Source of the DNA: Echinarachnius parma | Taxonomy: Eukaryota; Echinodermata; Echinoidea; Clypeasteroida; Echinarachniidae | Assembly: GCA_037951105.1 (NCBI GenBank) | Contig: JBAMJV010008291.1 | Coordinates: 1 to 64,000, forward strand | Reading direction: 5' to 3' | DNA: 64,000 bases | Shown: positions 20,922 through 33,992 of the stretch, one piece after another | How the letters are laid out: each line of letters begins with the position of its first letter | Numbering within the stretch: position 1 is the stretch's first letter | Notes under the pieces: generated by a model | The model's database searches: none | What the model saw: only the letters and a program-made list of their open reading frames with translations | What the model was told of the DNA's origin: nothing | Translations under genes and position numbers: made by a program

Positions 20922-23900
20922 TCTTTATATAGAATAAAACTGCAGGTTTAGTGTTATGACGTGCGCCTATAACGAGCGTATTTGCACATGTTCGGGCAGG
21001 TTCGGACCACCCGGTACAGCTACACGTAAGACAATCTTACATTATACATGTATTTGAAAAAAAATAGTTTACAAAATATTTCACGTATACTTATCAAAAA
21101 TAGTATACATATCATACAGTATATATACATTTGTATACATTATAGTATTAAACAGATGCGAATTAGAACAAAGTATATATTGTGTTTCCTTAAATGCAAC
21201 GGCATTAGTAACGGTTATAAAACATTTTCTGTCCAAGGAATCAAGTGGAACAATTCAACTCGTTCTTTCATACTTTACGTATGGGCAATACATTTGGTGT
21301 ACTTTCCTCTAAGAAGATATCCAGCAAATTCGATACAATTCTTCAAACATAACCCATAATTGATAACGCAACTTACGAACGGTTCAGTTAGAGATATTGT
21401 CTCACACGTATGTACAATACAGGATGCATGTAGTTATTGTGAAAATATTCGTTTTCAGAGATCAATATAAACTTGCATGAAACATGGTTATTTCAATATA
21501 TAAAAATGCTTAAAATGCATATAACTCAAACAGCATGAATAAAATATCAAACAGCAATACATAAAACAAAGTTCAGTTTTAGCATCAGATAACTAATATG
21601 ATGATAACAAATTATCAGTGTTGCAATGAAATATGAATGTGATTTTTGTTCTCAATATTGTTGTCATATTACACAAAGATAAGCCGACGATATAATGTCG
21701 GAAGACACATCCATCATATTGTTTTAATAAGAAAGGTGTGTAACTACAATCTTCGTGTGGATTCATTGCATGATGAAACACCCAGACACGTTCTCTACGT
21801 TACATATCTTCTTCATTACGAGATAATTAGCCATTTCTCTAGGCCCGCTTGTGAAAGATAAAGAAATCATAATGTTTCTTTTTCAATTAATTTGAAAGAA
21901 ACGTTATTTTTACGAAAGCAATCAACTGAATATAAAATGAGACACATACTTGATTACAAATATTACTGAGTTACATGTATATGTACAAATATAACAGAGT
22001 TACATGTATATGTATATTCGTTTTTAAAATCATATCAATCAGGATTAAGAAAGTGATATATAAATTAAAATAATATGACATAACTTTAAATTAATGTAAG
22101 ATGGGTATAGTATACATGTACAGTCCGGGGTGAAAGGGTAAACAACATATCAGAATCGCTTAAAACACACATAATACTATATCAAAAATCGAAAACAAAT
22201 GCCAATGATGCATTCATGAAAACGACAAATGTGTCGATTGCAAACAGGTTCAGTGTTATTTAGTGCGCAAAAAGAAAAGCGAGCGTAGTACAAATATTCG
22301 GACAGGTTCTGAAAACCATGTACAGTTACACATTTGTCAATCTTACATTACATTTCACGTATACTTGAAAAAATAGTATACATATCATATAAACGTGTTT
22401 ATACATTATAATGTACAGATGCAAATAGAACAAAATATATGTTGTGTCCTTAAATGTAACGGAATAAGTGACGGCTATAACACAGTGTTCCGTCAAGGAA
22501 TCAAGTGAAAAACTTCATCTCATTCTTTAAACTTTACGTAAACATTTTCTGAGGCAATACATTTGGTGGACTTAGCTCTAAGAAGATATCCAGCAAAGTC
22601 GATACAATTCTTCGAACATAACCCATAATTGATAACGTAACTTACGAACGGTTCAGTTTGAGATATGGTCTCACACGTATTTACAATACAGGATACATGT
22701 AGTTATTGTGAAAATATTCGTTTTCAGAGATCAATATAAATTTGCATGAAACATGGTTATTTCAACATATAAAAATGCTTAAAATGCATATAACTCAAAC
22801 AGCATGAATGATATATCAAACAGCAATACATAAAACAAAATCCAGTTTTAGCATCAGATAACTAATATGATGATAACAAATTATCAGTGTTGCAAGGATA
22901 TACGAATATTAGTTTATTTCTCTATATTTTTGTCATATTATCCAAATATACAGCCGACGATATAATGTCGGAAGACACATCCATCATATTGTTTTAATTA
23001 GAAAGGTGTGTAACTACAATCTTCGTGTGGATTCATTGCATGATCAAACACCCAGACACGTTCTCTACGTTACATATCTTCTTTAAATCGTTACGAGATA
23101 ATTAGCCATTTCTCTAAGCTCGCTTGTTAAAGATAAAGAAATCATGTTGTGTCCTTAAATGCAACGAAATAAGTGACGACTAAGAAACACAGTGTTCTGT
23201 TCAAGGAATCAAGTGGAACATTCAACTCATTTTTTGCTTGGCAATACATTTGGTGGACTTAGCTCCAATAAGATATCCAGCAAATTCGATACAATTCTTC
23301 AAACATAACCCATAACTGATAACGTAACTTACGAACGGTTCAGTTTGAGATATGGTCTCACATGTATGTAAAATACAGGATACATGTAGTTATTGATAAA
23401 ATATTCGTTTTCAGAGATCAATATAAACTTGCATGAATCATGGTTATTTCAATATATAAAAAATGCTTAAAATGCATATAACTCAAAGAGCATGAATAAA
23501 ATATCAAACAGCAATACATAAAACAAAATTCAGTTTTAGCATCAGATAACTAATATTGATGATAACAAATTATCAGTTTATTTTTGTTCTCAATATTGTT
23601 GTCATAATTTACACAAAGATACAGCCGACGATATAATGTCGGAAGAAACATCCATCATATTGTTTTAATAAGAAAGGTGTGTAACTACAATATTCGTGTG
23701 GATTCATTGCATGATGAAACACCCAGACACGTTCTCTACGTTACATATCTTCTTTAAATCATTACGGGATAATTAGCCATTTATCTAGGCCCGCTTGTGA
23801 AAGATAAAGAAATCATGTTGTTTCTTTTTCAATAACCTTAAAAGAAACGTTATTTTGACGAAAGCAATCAACTGCATATAAAATGAGACATATTATTGAT

Positions 23901-25902
23901 TACAAATATTACTGAGTTACATGTAGATGTACAAATATAACAGAGTTACATGTATATATTCATTTTCATATTAATATCAATCAGGATTAAGAAAGTTATA
24001 TATAATTTCAAATAGTAATGACAAAACTTTGGATTAAAGTAAGATGGGTATAATATACATGTATAGTCCGGGGTGAAAGGGTAACCAGCGTATCGGAATC
24101 GCTTAAAACACACATAATAATATATCAAATCGAAAACAAATGCCAATGATGCATCCATGAAAACGACAAATGTGTCGATTGAAAAGAGGTTCAGTGTTAT
24201 ATGCATTGAGCAAAAAAAAAAATAACAAAGCGAGCGTAGTACAAATATTCGGACAGGTTCGGAAAACCATGTACAATTACACATTAGTCAATCTTACATT
24301 ACATTTCACGTATACTTGAACAAAATAGTATATATATCATATAAACGTGTTTATACATTATAATGTACAGATGCAAATAGAACAAAATATATGTTGTGTC
24401 CTTAAATGCAACGAAATAAGTGACGGCTATAACAAAGTGTTCTGTCAGGGAATCAAGTGAAACACTACATCTCGTTCTTTAAACTTTACGTAAACATTTT
24501 CTTAGGCAATACATTTGATGGACTTAGCTCTAAGAAGATATCCAGCAAAGTCGATACAATTCTTCAAACAAAACCCATTATTGATAACGTAACTTACGAA
24601 CGGTTCAGTGTGAGATATGGTCTCACACGTATGTACAATACAGGATACGTGTAGTTATTGTGAAAATATTCGTTTTCAGAGATCAATATAAAATATACAT
24701 TTGCATAAAACATGGTTATTTCAATATATACAAATGCAAAAAGGCATATCAAACAGCAATACATAACAACAAAAATCAGTTTTAGCATCAGATAACTAAT
24801 ATGATGATAACAAATTATCAGTGTTGCAATAGTATACGAATATTTTTTTTCTATATTTTTTCATATTATACAAATATACAGCCGACGATATAATGTCGGA
24901 AGACACATCCATCATATTGTTTTAATTATAAAGGTGTGTAACTACAATCTTCGTGTGGATGCATTGCATGATGAAACACCCAGACACGTTCTCTACTTTA
25001 CATATCTTCTTTAAATCATTACGAGATAATTAGCCATTTCTCTAGGCCCGCTTGTAAAAGATAAAGAAATCATGTTGTGTCCTTAAATGCAACGAAATAA
25101 GTGACGACTAAGAAACACAGTGTTCTGTTCAAGTAATCAAGTGGAACATTCAACTCGTTTTTTGTTTGGCAATACATTTGGTGGACTTAGCTCCAATAAG
25201 ATATCCAGCAAATTCGATATAATTCTTCAAATATAACCCATAATTGATAACGTAACTTACGAACGGTTCAGTTTGAGATATGTTCTCACACGTATGTACA
25301 ATACAGGATACATGAAGTTATTGTGAAAATATTCGTTTTCAGAGATCGATATAAACTTGCATGAAACATGGTTATTTCAACATATAAAAAAGCTTAAAAT
25401 GTATATAACTCAAACAGCATGAAAAAAATATCAAACGGCAATACATGAAAACAAAATTCAGTTTTAGCATCAGATAACTAATATGATGATAACAAATTGT
25501 CAGTGTTGCAATGATATACGAATATTTGTTTTTTTCTCTATATTTTTGTCATATTATCCAAATATACAGCCGACGATATAATGTCGGAAGACACATCCAT
25601 CATTATTGTTTTAATTAGAATGGTGTGTAACTACAGTCTTCGTGTGGATTAATTGCATGATGAAACACCCAGACACGTTCTCTACATTACATATCTTCTT
25701 TAAATAATTACGGGATAATTAGCCATTTCTCTAGGCCCGCTTGTGAAAGATAAAGAAATCATGTTGTTTCTTTTTCAATGAACTTAAAAGAAACGTTATT
25801 TTGACAAAAGCAATCAACTGAATATAAAATGAGACACATTATTAATTACAAATATGACATAGATATATGTATATGTACAAATATAACAGAGTTACATGTA
25901 TA

Positions 25903-26887
25903 CTCCGCAAAAAAAGAAACTGGACACTTGTATAAGTTGAAATATTTAATATTAATGTACGATAAAGTGTACATGATCATATATCAAATTAAAGGGAATT
26001 TAGTCCTCTACATGCAGGGTATAACTTAAAGGTGTAATCGTTCATGCATTAAATGCCATGGTCAATTAACAATAGTAAGGTCAGTTTTCAAAAATAGCAA
26101 AGCAATGGAGGACCACACCATTCGACTGAAATGATAGTAAGCGTTTCACTTAAAACAAGATGAGTGGGGCAAGTAAATTATGACATTATTCAACTTTATT
26201 GTTATGAACAAACTCTGGAAATACAAATTTGTCAATAAAACAGGGCCAGGTTATGAGAGCATTATCATACTGGTCTGTATTAGAGGCATGAAGCTTGTCT
26301 ATTTCATGTGTCCCCTGCAATTTTAACCATATTTACCTAGAGAAATGTCATGTTAAAGACTGCCCAACTGTTTGACCAAGGGTGACTTCAGGTTTTGAAG
26401 ATCTTTGGACTACGGTAGAATTCTTGAGAAGAATTTATACCATTTTCATGCTGAAATAAGGGCACAAACTGTGGTTTTGACTAATAAAGCTTTGCCATGG
26501 AATTCCCCATTTTGTTACTTTTGGATGAAAATAACACCAATAACGTTCACAATTTGTCTTCATTTATACTCTTTATTGAGATGAAGATAGAAAAGGTCAC
26601 ATTTGTAATGAAAAATTATACCATCTCATGAATATAGCGTTTTAGATTATGCTTATCAACATTTATATGGTTGAGTGGATGTTCAATTTTTGCTATTTTT
26701 GAAAACAGACCTTGGTGTGGTTAATTGACCGTGACAAGTCATGTATGAATGATTTCATCTGGATGTCATGCGAATATTGAAGAGGGTAATTGTATCTTTA
26801 ATTTGATATACAATATCATATATTGTATCGTTAATGAATACGAAATATTTGGTCTCATACAAGTGTCCAGTTTCTTTTTTTGCGGAG
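25903..26887. mobile_element. TA-flanked fold-back element (985 bp), Tc1/mariner-like ends
   Basis: Ends CTCCGCAAAAAAAGAAACTG and its inverse, each followed by GACACTTGTAT; TA duplicated at 25901-25902 and 26888-26889, splitting the array sequence TACATGTATATG. The arms are long: GAAAACAGACCTTGGTGTGG on the right mirrors a left-arm block near 26080-26120. No transposase frame survives, so it is a non-autonomous element or deletion derivative. Confidence 0.75.
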
Positions 26888-26989
26888 TATATATGTATAT
26901 TCATTTTCATTATCATATCAATTAGCATTAAGAAAGTTATATATATATTAAAATAGTTATGATAGTTATTAGATAGTTATGATATTAAT

Positions 26990-27033
26990 AGTTATTAAAA
27001 CTGTAAATTCTGTAATTTACAGTTTTAATAACT
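26990..27033. repeat. Perfect 20-bp-stem hairpin
   Basis: AGTTATTAAAACTGTAAATT (26990-27009), loop CTGT, then its exact complement (27014-27033). Absent from the equivalent site in other array units, so it is a local palindrome gained in this copy. Confidence 0.7.
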
Positions 27034-27442
27034 AAAATAACTAAAATGGGTATGATATATAGTCCGGGGTAAAAAGGGTAAACAACGTATCACAATCGCC
27101 TAAAACACACATAATAATATATCAAAAATCAAAAACAAATGCCAATGATGCATCCATGAAAACGACAAATGTGTCGATTGAAAACAGGTTCAGTGTTATG
27201 CAGTGCGCAAAAAGAAAAGCGAGCGTAGTACAAATATTCGGACAGGTTCTGAAAACCATGTACAGTTACACATTAGTCAATCTGACTCTCTAGGCCCGCT
27301 TGTGAAAGATAAAGAAATCATGTTGTTTCTTTTTCAATGACCTTGAAAGAAACGTTATTTTGACGAAAGCAATCAAGTAAATATAAAATGAGACACATTA
27401 TTGATTACAAATATTACTGAGTTACATGTATATGTACAACTA

Positions 27443-28676
27443 AAACGAACACAAAAAGTAACTTCACCCCTAAGCAATTGCCCATAATTTCATAACCAAG
27501 AATCGTTTCAAGATTTCGTCTTGCCAATATATCCATATGGTAGTTAGGAAAACAATGTGTAAAATAAGAGGTAACCATTAAAGGGACAGGTCCACTTTTA
27601 CAAAACGTCTGAACAGCTTTCAGTTGACGGATGGGGATCAATGTAACACGCAAAAAAAAATCAGAGCGAACAGCCCTCTAATTTGGATTCTACGAATGAA
27701 AAACGAATGAAAAACGAATGCGGCCCTTCATTTAAACTATATATCGGTCAATAAAGGAGTTCAACTGATTTAGCATAATATTACAACAATATAGTACTAA
27801 TTCTCGTAAAGGTATTGTGAAGCCGACATTTGTTAACGTATGTCACGGAAAAAGATCTCAAAAAGAAAGAATATATAATTACATGTAGTCAGTTTAAGCG
27901 ATGTTTGGGTATTTTGCTTGGTAAACGCTCACACATTAGTACTTATGCGCGGGTAACGCAGCTAGCGCGGGTCACGTAGGGGTCATGCATACCGATCTGG
28001 CACTCCGTGAAATCTATGTACGAACTTACTCACCGGCCGAAAATACGTATGTACCTAATTAACCGACGTCCCTCAGTTTATTCAGTTTTAGGTCTATAAC
28101 TCCACGAAAAAGAGATTTCAAGCCCTAATTTTTTCAGGCATGCTATTAAATGACATTTCCTTTCATATAAGACAATAACCTTGCAACTTTTGAATTTTGG
28201 CTTGCAAAAGTGGATCTCTCCCTTTAAGCCATGTTTGAGTGAGCACACATTACAGAAAAAATAGTCATAATTCAAAATTCGCAAAATTATTATCATCATT
28301 ACAAATTATTGAGAGTTGGAAAATTAAAAACTGCACTGTTTTACAATTGCAATTAATGCATTTTACCACATGTGCCATCAAAAAATCTAAATGAATGGAA
28401 TATCAAACAGCATTGTTTCATAAACCATGATCAATGCATTCCGCCACAGGTGCGGATTCACAACAATGTACAGGCACGCGCAATACCTTGTGACTTTTGA
28501 ATTGGGCCATTTTGTCTTTAATCTGTGCTCATTCAGCCATAAAGTAATGAATATCTCTTCGCACATATCGAACATGACAACTGTGCCAATATTGTGGTAA
28601 GATGACATCTTGAAACAATAATTGGTTATGAAATTATGGACAATTGCTTAGGGGTGAAGTTACTTTTTGTGTTCGG
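27443..28676. mobile_element. TA-flanked inverted-repeat element (1234 bp) carrying a nested MITE
   Basis: Inner ends CGAACACAAAAAGTAACTTC at left and its inverse at right, matching on through GCAATTG and ATAATTTCATAAC for about 50 bp and more loosely further in. TA on both sides (27441-27442, 28677-28678). MITE family B copy 2 sits inside at 27582-28223. The remaining interior has no recognisable transposase. Confidence 0.7.
27582..28223. mobile_element. TTAA-type MITE, family B, copy 2 (nested)
   Basis: Starts AGGGACAGGTCCAC and ends with the inverted GTGGATCTCTCCCT; exact TTAA on both sides (27578-27581 and 28224-28227). Interior homologous to 13494-14102. It landed in the left part of the TA element, so it is the younger insertion. 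Confidence 0.75.
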
Positions 28677-29654
28677 TATATAACAGAGTTACATGTATAT
28701 GTATATTAATTTTCATTATCATATCAATCAGGATTAAGAAGGTTATATATAAATTAAAATAGTAATGACAACACTGTAAATTAAAGTAAGATGGGTATAA
28801 TATACATGTGATGTATAGTCCAGGGTGAAAGGGTAAACAACGTATCAGAATCGCTTAAAACACACATAATAATATATCAAATCGAAAACAAATGCCAATG
28901 ATGCATCCATGAAAACGACAAATGTGTCGATTGAAAAGAGGTTCAGTGTTATATGCATTGAGCAAAAAAAATATATATAAAAAAGCGAGCGTAGTACAAA
29001 TATTCGGACAGGTTCGGAAAACCATGTACAGTTTCACATTAGTCAATCTTACATTACATTTCACGTATACTTGAACAAAAAATAGTATATATATCATATA
29101 AACGTGTTTATACATTAAAATGTACAGATGCAAATAGAACAAAATATATGTTGAGTCCTTAAATGCAACGAAATAAGTGACGGCTATAACAAAGTGTTCT
29201 GTCAGGGAATCAAGTGAAACACTTCATCTCGTTCTTTAAACTTTACGTAAACATTTTCTTAGGCAATACATTTGGTGGACTTAGCTCTAAGACGATTTCC
29301 AGCAAAGTCGATACAATTCTTCAAACATAACCCATAATTGATAACGTAACTTACGAACGGTTCAGTTTGAGATATAGTCTTACATGTATAAACAATACAG
29401 GATACATGTAGTTATTGTGAAAATATTCGTTTTCAGAGATCAATATAAATTTGCATGAAACATGGTTATTTCAACATATAAAAATGCTTAAAATGCATAT
29501 AACTCAAACAGCAATACACAAAACAAAATTAAGTTTTAGCATCAGATAACTTAAATATGATGATACCAACTTATTAGTCTTGCAATGATATATGAATATT
29601 TTTTTCCTCCATATTTTTGTCATATTATACAAAGATAAGCCGACGATATGATGT

Positions 29655-30463
29655 CGAAGCCAAGGGCTTCGATTTCTTCTCATGGTTAGGGGGGATGATC
29701 AGGGGGGTTGACCCAATAACGATGCGGAGCATCGTCCACGAGCCGCGTAGCGGCGAGGCGATTTTTTTTGTGGCTATTTTGCTAAGGGGGGGTTTGACCC
29801 AATGACGATGCGGAGCATCGTCCACGAGCCGCGTAGCGGCGAGGCGATTTTTTTTTTGTGGCTATTTTGCTAAGGGGGGGGGGGGGGGGGGTGGGTTTGA
29901 CCCAATGACGATACGGATACTGTGTGGGTCTGGACACAATGATGGCGTTTTTATATGCACATCACATTTTCACTTGGCAGCCCAGGGGGGGGGGGGGGGG
30001 GGGTTAAACCCATGATGGCGTTTGTCTATGCACATCACATTTTCACTTGGCACCCCAAGGGGGGGGGGTTAAACCCCCTAACCCCCCCCCCCCCCCCCCC
30101 GTAGATCCGCGCCTGGGGGAGGGGGGGGTGGGTAGGAAGCTTTTGCATTTTGGGGCTTGAAATTGTGCAATCTGGAGCATACCTAAAGCAGTCAATTTCA
30201 CGTTTTATAAACTTGTTTCTGAGTTACCGTGTTATAGATAAACACAATTAATGAAATCAAGTTTGCAGAAAACCAAAGGGCGGATCGCACTTCTTGTTTT
30301 GCTTGCGCCATGCGCCAGTATACTTTTTTTTATTTTTTTACCCTCCCAAATATTGGGGGGATGATAATACAGGCCACCCCCCCCCCCCCACACCTCAAAT
30401 ATTGGGGGGGATATATCCCCCCACCCCCCCCCCCCCCCCCCCCCCCGTGATCGACGCCCCTGG
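29655..30463. repeat. Insertion rich in long G and C runs with internal minisatellites
   Basis: Splits the array landmark between GATGTCG and GAAGACAC. It contains a block of about 105 bp repeated at about 29704 and 29790 (GACGATGCGGAGCATCGTCC then GAGCCGCGTAGCGGCGAGGC, both self-complementary), a second block of about 75 bp repeated at about 29940 and 30010 (ATGATGGCGTTT, ATGCACATCACATTTTCACT), and homopolymer runs of G at about 29870-29892 and 29985-30003 and of C at about 30080 and 30370-30446. Two CGCCCCTGG / GCGCCTGGG-type motifs abut the C runs near 30105 and 30455. Confidence 0.6.
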
Positions 30464-30970
30464 AAGACACATCCATCAGTATTGTTTGAATTAGAAAGGT
30501 GTGTAACTACAATTGACATGTGGATTCATTGCATGATGAAACACCCCGACACGTTCTCTACGTTACATATCTTCTTTAAATCATTACGAGATAATTAGCC
30601 ATTTCTCTAGGCCCGCTTGTAAAAGATAAAGAAATCATGTTGTGTCCTTAAATGCAACGAAATAAGTGACGACTAAGAAACACAGTGTTCTGTTCAAGGA
30701 ATCAAGTGGAACATTCAACTCGTTTTTTGTTGGGCAATACATTTGGTGGACTTAGCTCCAATAAGATATCCAGCAAATTCGATACAATTCTTCAAACATA
30801 ACCCATAATTGATAACGTAACTTACGAACGGTTCAGTTTGAGATATGGTCTCATACGTATGTTCAATACAGGATATATGTAGTTATTGTGAAAATATTCG
30901 TTTTCAGAGATCAATATAAATTTGCATGAAACATGGTTATTTCAACATATAAAAATGCATATAACCCAAA

Positions 30971-31970
30971 CAGCATGAATTATATATCAAATAGCAATAC
31001 ATGAAACAAAATTAAGTTTTAGCATCATATAACTAATATGATGATAACAAATTATCAGTGTTGCAATGAAATATGAATATAATTTTTTTCTCTATATTTT
31101 TGTCATATTACACAAAGATAAGCCGACGATATAATGTCGGCAGACACATCCATCAGTATTGTTTTAATTAGAAAGGTGTGTAACTACACTCTCCGTGTGG
31201 ATTCATTGCATGATGAAACACCCAGACGCATTGTCTACGTTACATATGTTCTTTAAAAATTAATGCAGGTAGCTAGATGTACCCCATTTGCTTTATTTAC
31301 ACCTTATTTATGAGCAAATTAAAACACTCACATGGATTTGCATGAAACATCGTTATGCCATATTATGCATATATCTCAAACAGAATTAGACAACATGAAT
31401 GATATATCAAATAGCAAAACATAAAACAAAATACAGTGTAAGCATCAAATAACTAATATACCGTAATGAACAGCATGAATTATATATCAAATAGCAATAC
31501 ATGAAACAAAATTAAGTTTTAGCATCATATAACTAATATGATGATAACAAATTATCAGTGTTGCAATGAAATATGAATATAATTTTTTTTCTCTATATTT
31601 TTGTCATATTACACAAAGATAAGCCGACGATATAATGTCGGCAGACACATCCATCAGTATTGTTTTAATTAGAAAGGTGTGTAACTACACTCTCCGTGTG
31701 GATTCATTGCATGATGAAACACCCAGACGCATTGTCTACGTTACATATGTTCTTTAAAAATTAATGCAGGTAGCTAGATGTACCCCATTTGCTTTATTTA
31801 CACCTTATTTATGAGCAAATTAAAACACTCACATGGATTTGCATGAAACATCGTTATGCCATATTATGCATATATCTCAAACAGAATTAGACAACATGAA
31901 TGATATATCAAATAGCAAAACATAAAACAAAATACAGTGTAAGCATCAAATAACTAATATACCGTAATGA
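30971..31970. repeat. Near-perfect 500-bp tandem duplication
   Basis: The segment starting CAGCATGAATTATATATCAA at 30971 begins again at 31471 and stays almost identical to about 31970. Only a T-run length difference near 31585 is obvious. Each copy contains the array landmark hairpin and a CTAGATGTACCCCATTTGCT block not found in earlier units. Confidence 0.85.
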
Positions 31971-32160
31971 TAAATAAGTATCAGTGTTGCAACAATATAT
32001 AAATATGATTTATTTTCTCTATTATGTTGTCATATACAAAAGACACCCGACGAAAACATTTTAAAAACACGTACATGTTTCAATTAGAAACGTGTGATAC
32101 TAAGATCTACGTGTTGATTCGTTGCATGATGACAAACCCAAACAAGTTGTCTACGTTACA

Positions 32161-32973
32161 AATCTTCTTTAAAATTAAGGTTGGTTGCTAGATTTTCCAA
32201 AGTACATGGACATAAAACACATTTCAATGAACTACACAACAATAATCACATTCGGAACATTTCACTTTTACAAAATGTGTACGTTTCGAAGGTTGTAAAA
32301 TGGAAGTCAAGCTTTAATATTGAAAAGAAAGAGGGACATGTATTGTGGCTGTATTTTCACTTCATTACCATGTTCCAGAAGGTGCTAAATCCATTTTTCA
32401 TTAGAAGTGAACCAATATTTTATCACTTATAAGCTATCTCGAGATCCACATTTTTACATTTTTTACAATTAAAATCAAAATATGAAGCGTTTCATGTCTA
32501 TTTCCATAGGCATGTAAACACAGTTGGACAAAGAAACCTGCTTTTTTCCGAATTTTAAAAGGAGGATTGTGGAATTAAGTTCTTCATTTGTGTACTAAAA
32601 AGAAATGATATGGGTTGATAATATGAATTACACATAATACGTGACACTTATTAACATAACCATGCAAAGCTTATGCCGTCAAATAAAATATGCACATGAA
32701 TAGTCAAATTCCAATAATATATGAACACATTCAATCTCGTCATAATGGGTAACATGTTGAATTATTAGTACTGCATAGATTTTCAAATACCTCATATTGC
32801 ATATGTTTACAAAAGTTAGTACAACTGGTCACAAATGAGTATCGTAGTATTTGCATAAATATTTTGATTAGAGTGACATTTAATACGTCTGGTAAAGTTA
32901 TTTTTACATATCCATGTTATACAGTTCGTAAATGTGGAATATATACACATAAGATATACCATCTACAAGAATA
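32161..32973. other. Non-coding stretch, nothing recognised
   Basis: AT-rich. The plus-strand frame at 32181-32432 has no recognisable domain or splice context. No repeat family shared with the rest of the window was noticed. Confidence 0.4.
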
Positions 32974-32977
32974 TTAA

Positions 32978-33524
32978 AGGGATAGTTCAGTTTTGGTAGA
33001 GAGGGCGCTAGACTACTGTTTTTTTTGTGAGGTAATGATAAACTGAGTTTAAAATTAGAAATAGCATAATATTTAAATAATAAAATCATCTTTGTTTGAT
33101 CATAATCGGTTCAGAGACGGCTGAAATATCCATAAATATAACAATTTGTAAAAAACCTGGGGCCCCAGGTTTATTAGAGAATTTTGAACCAGCCGTTAAA
33201 AATTCAAAAAAATGCTTCCTCTTTTCAAAAAGTTACAAAATAGGTATTTAAATAGTTATTTCTCTATCTAATCACTATTTCAACAAAGCATCACATGCAC
33301 AATATTGTATTCAAAATGGTTGAAACCGATGAGTGTTTAGTGAACGCCCTCTTACGGTTTAACGGCCCTTTTTTAATGATAACATGATCTTTACTACGTC
33401 ATTAGTAATTTTGTGTTCCTTTCTAATTATAACTATTAGTTTGTAATGTAATGATGCATGTTTTGGTTACTAAAATTCAGTTTCACCAAAACTGTACTCT
33501 CCTTACCAGAACTCAACTATCCCT
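32978..33524. mobile_element. TTAA-type MITE, family A, copy 3
   Basis: AGGGATAGTTCAGTTTTGGT at the left, inverted AACTCAACTATCCCT at the right, exact TTAA duplication (32974-32977 and 33525-33528). It is the best preserved of the three family A copies, about 547 bp, with no ORF. Confidence 0.85.
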
Positions 33525-33864
33525 TTAAAGTATATATACTGCAAACTAAGTAATGTAAATGCATGAAAGTCATGATGAACGCATGCAAAACATCGTACAA
33601 TCCTAATATTTATACATAAATTAGACATTGCGCACTGTGTTGTATTTCACCGACGAATGATTATTTCATACTGCTGAAATGAATGAAGTTAAGCTTATGT
33701 CATACATATCATATCATATTATGTACACGAAACAATACAAGTAAGAACAATATGAACGTAGAATATATATATAGATAATAATACTGAATATTTATATTGC
33801 GCAATGGTCTATCTGGACAGCACGTAAGTCGGCATCCAATCGGCGAAGACACATGGAATAAATG
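33525..33864. other. Non-coding stretch before the LINE, nothing recognised
   Basis: AT-rich sequence with a TATATATATAGATAATAATA run near 33765. No supported feature. Confidence 0.4.
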
Positions 33865-33992
33865 TTTGTAAGACCATCTTTGCCATCTGATCACTCCGCC
33901 ATTCATTCCACAAAACCCTAGAAGGAAAGTGATCTTTCGAAAACTTCGCGACATAGACACTAACTCTTTCTGCCAGGATATTAAACAGGTTT

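Larger units (their letters stand above)
20500..32160. repeat. Non-coding tandem array with alternating long and short monomers
   Basis: A conserved landmark (GCCGACGATATAATGTCGG) occurs at about 21683, 22953, 23624, 24881, 25569, 29639, 31122 and 31623, spaced 1270, 671, 1257 and 688 bp in the undisturbed part. Long monomers contain an extra block of roughly 580 bp (from GGCCCGCTTGTGAAAGATAA through TTGTTTCTTTTTCAAT to TACATTTCACGTATACTTG); short monomers pass directly from AAAGAAATCATGTTG to TGTCCTTAAATGCAACG. The first unit (about 20500-21860) and the last (to 32160) are the most diverged. The array is interrupted by insertions at 20772-20921, 25903-26887, 27443-28676 and 29655-30463. No conserved ORF across copies. 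Confidence 0.8.

Noticed and set aside
21048..21359. Plus-strand 103-codon frame in the alternating array
   Set aside because: The frame is not preserved in sister monomers (stops in the equivalent positions), so it is a chance opening.
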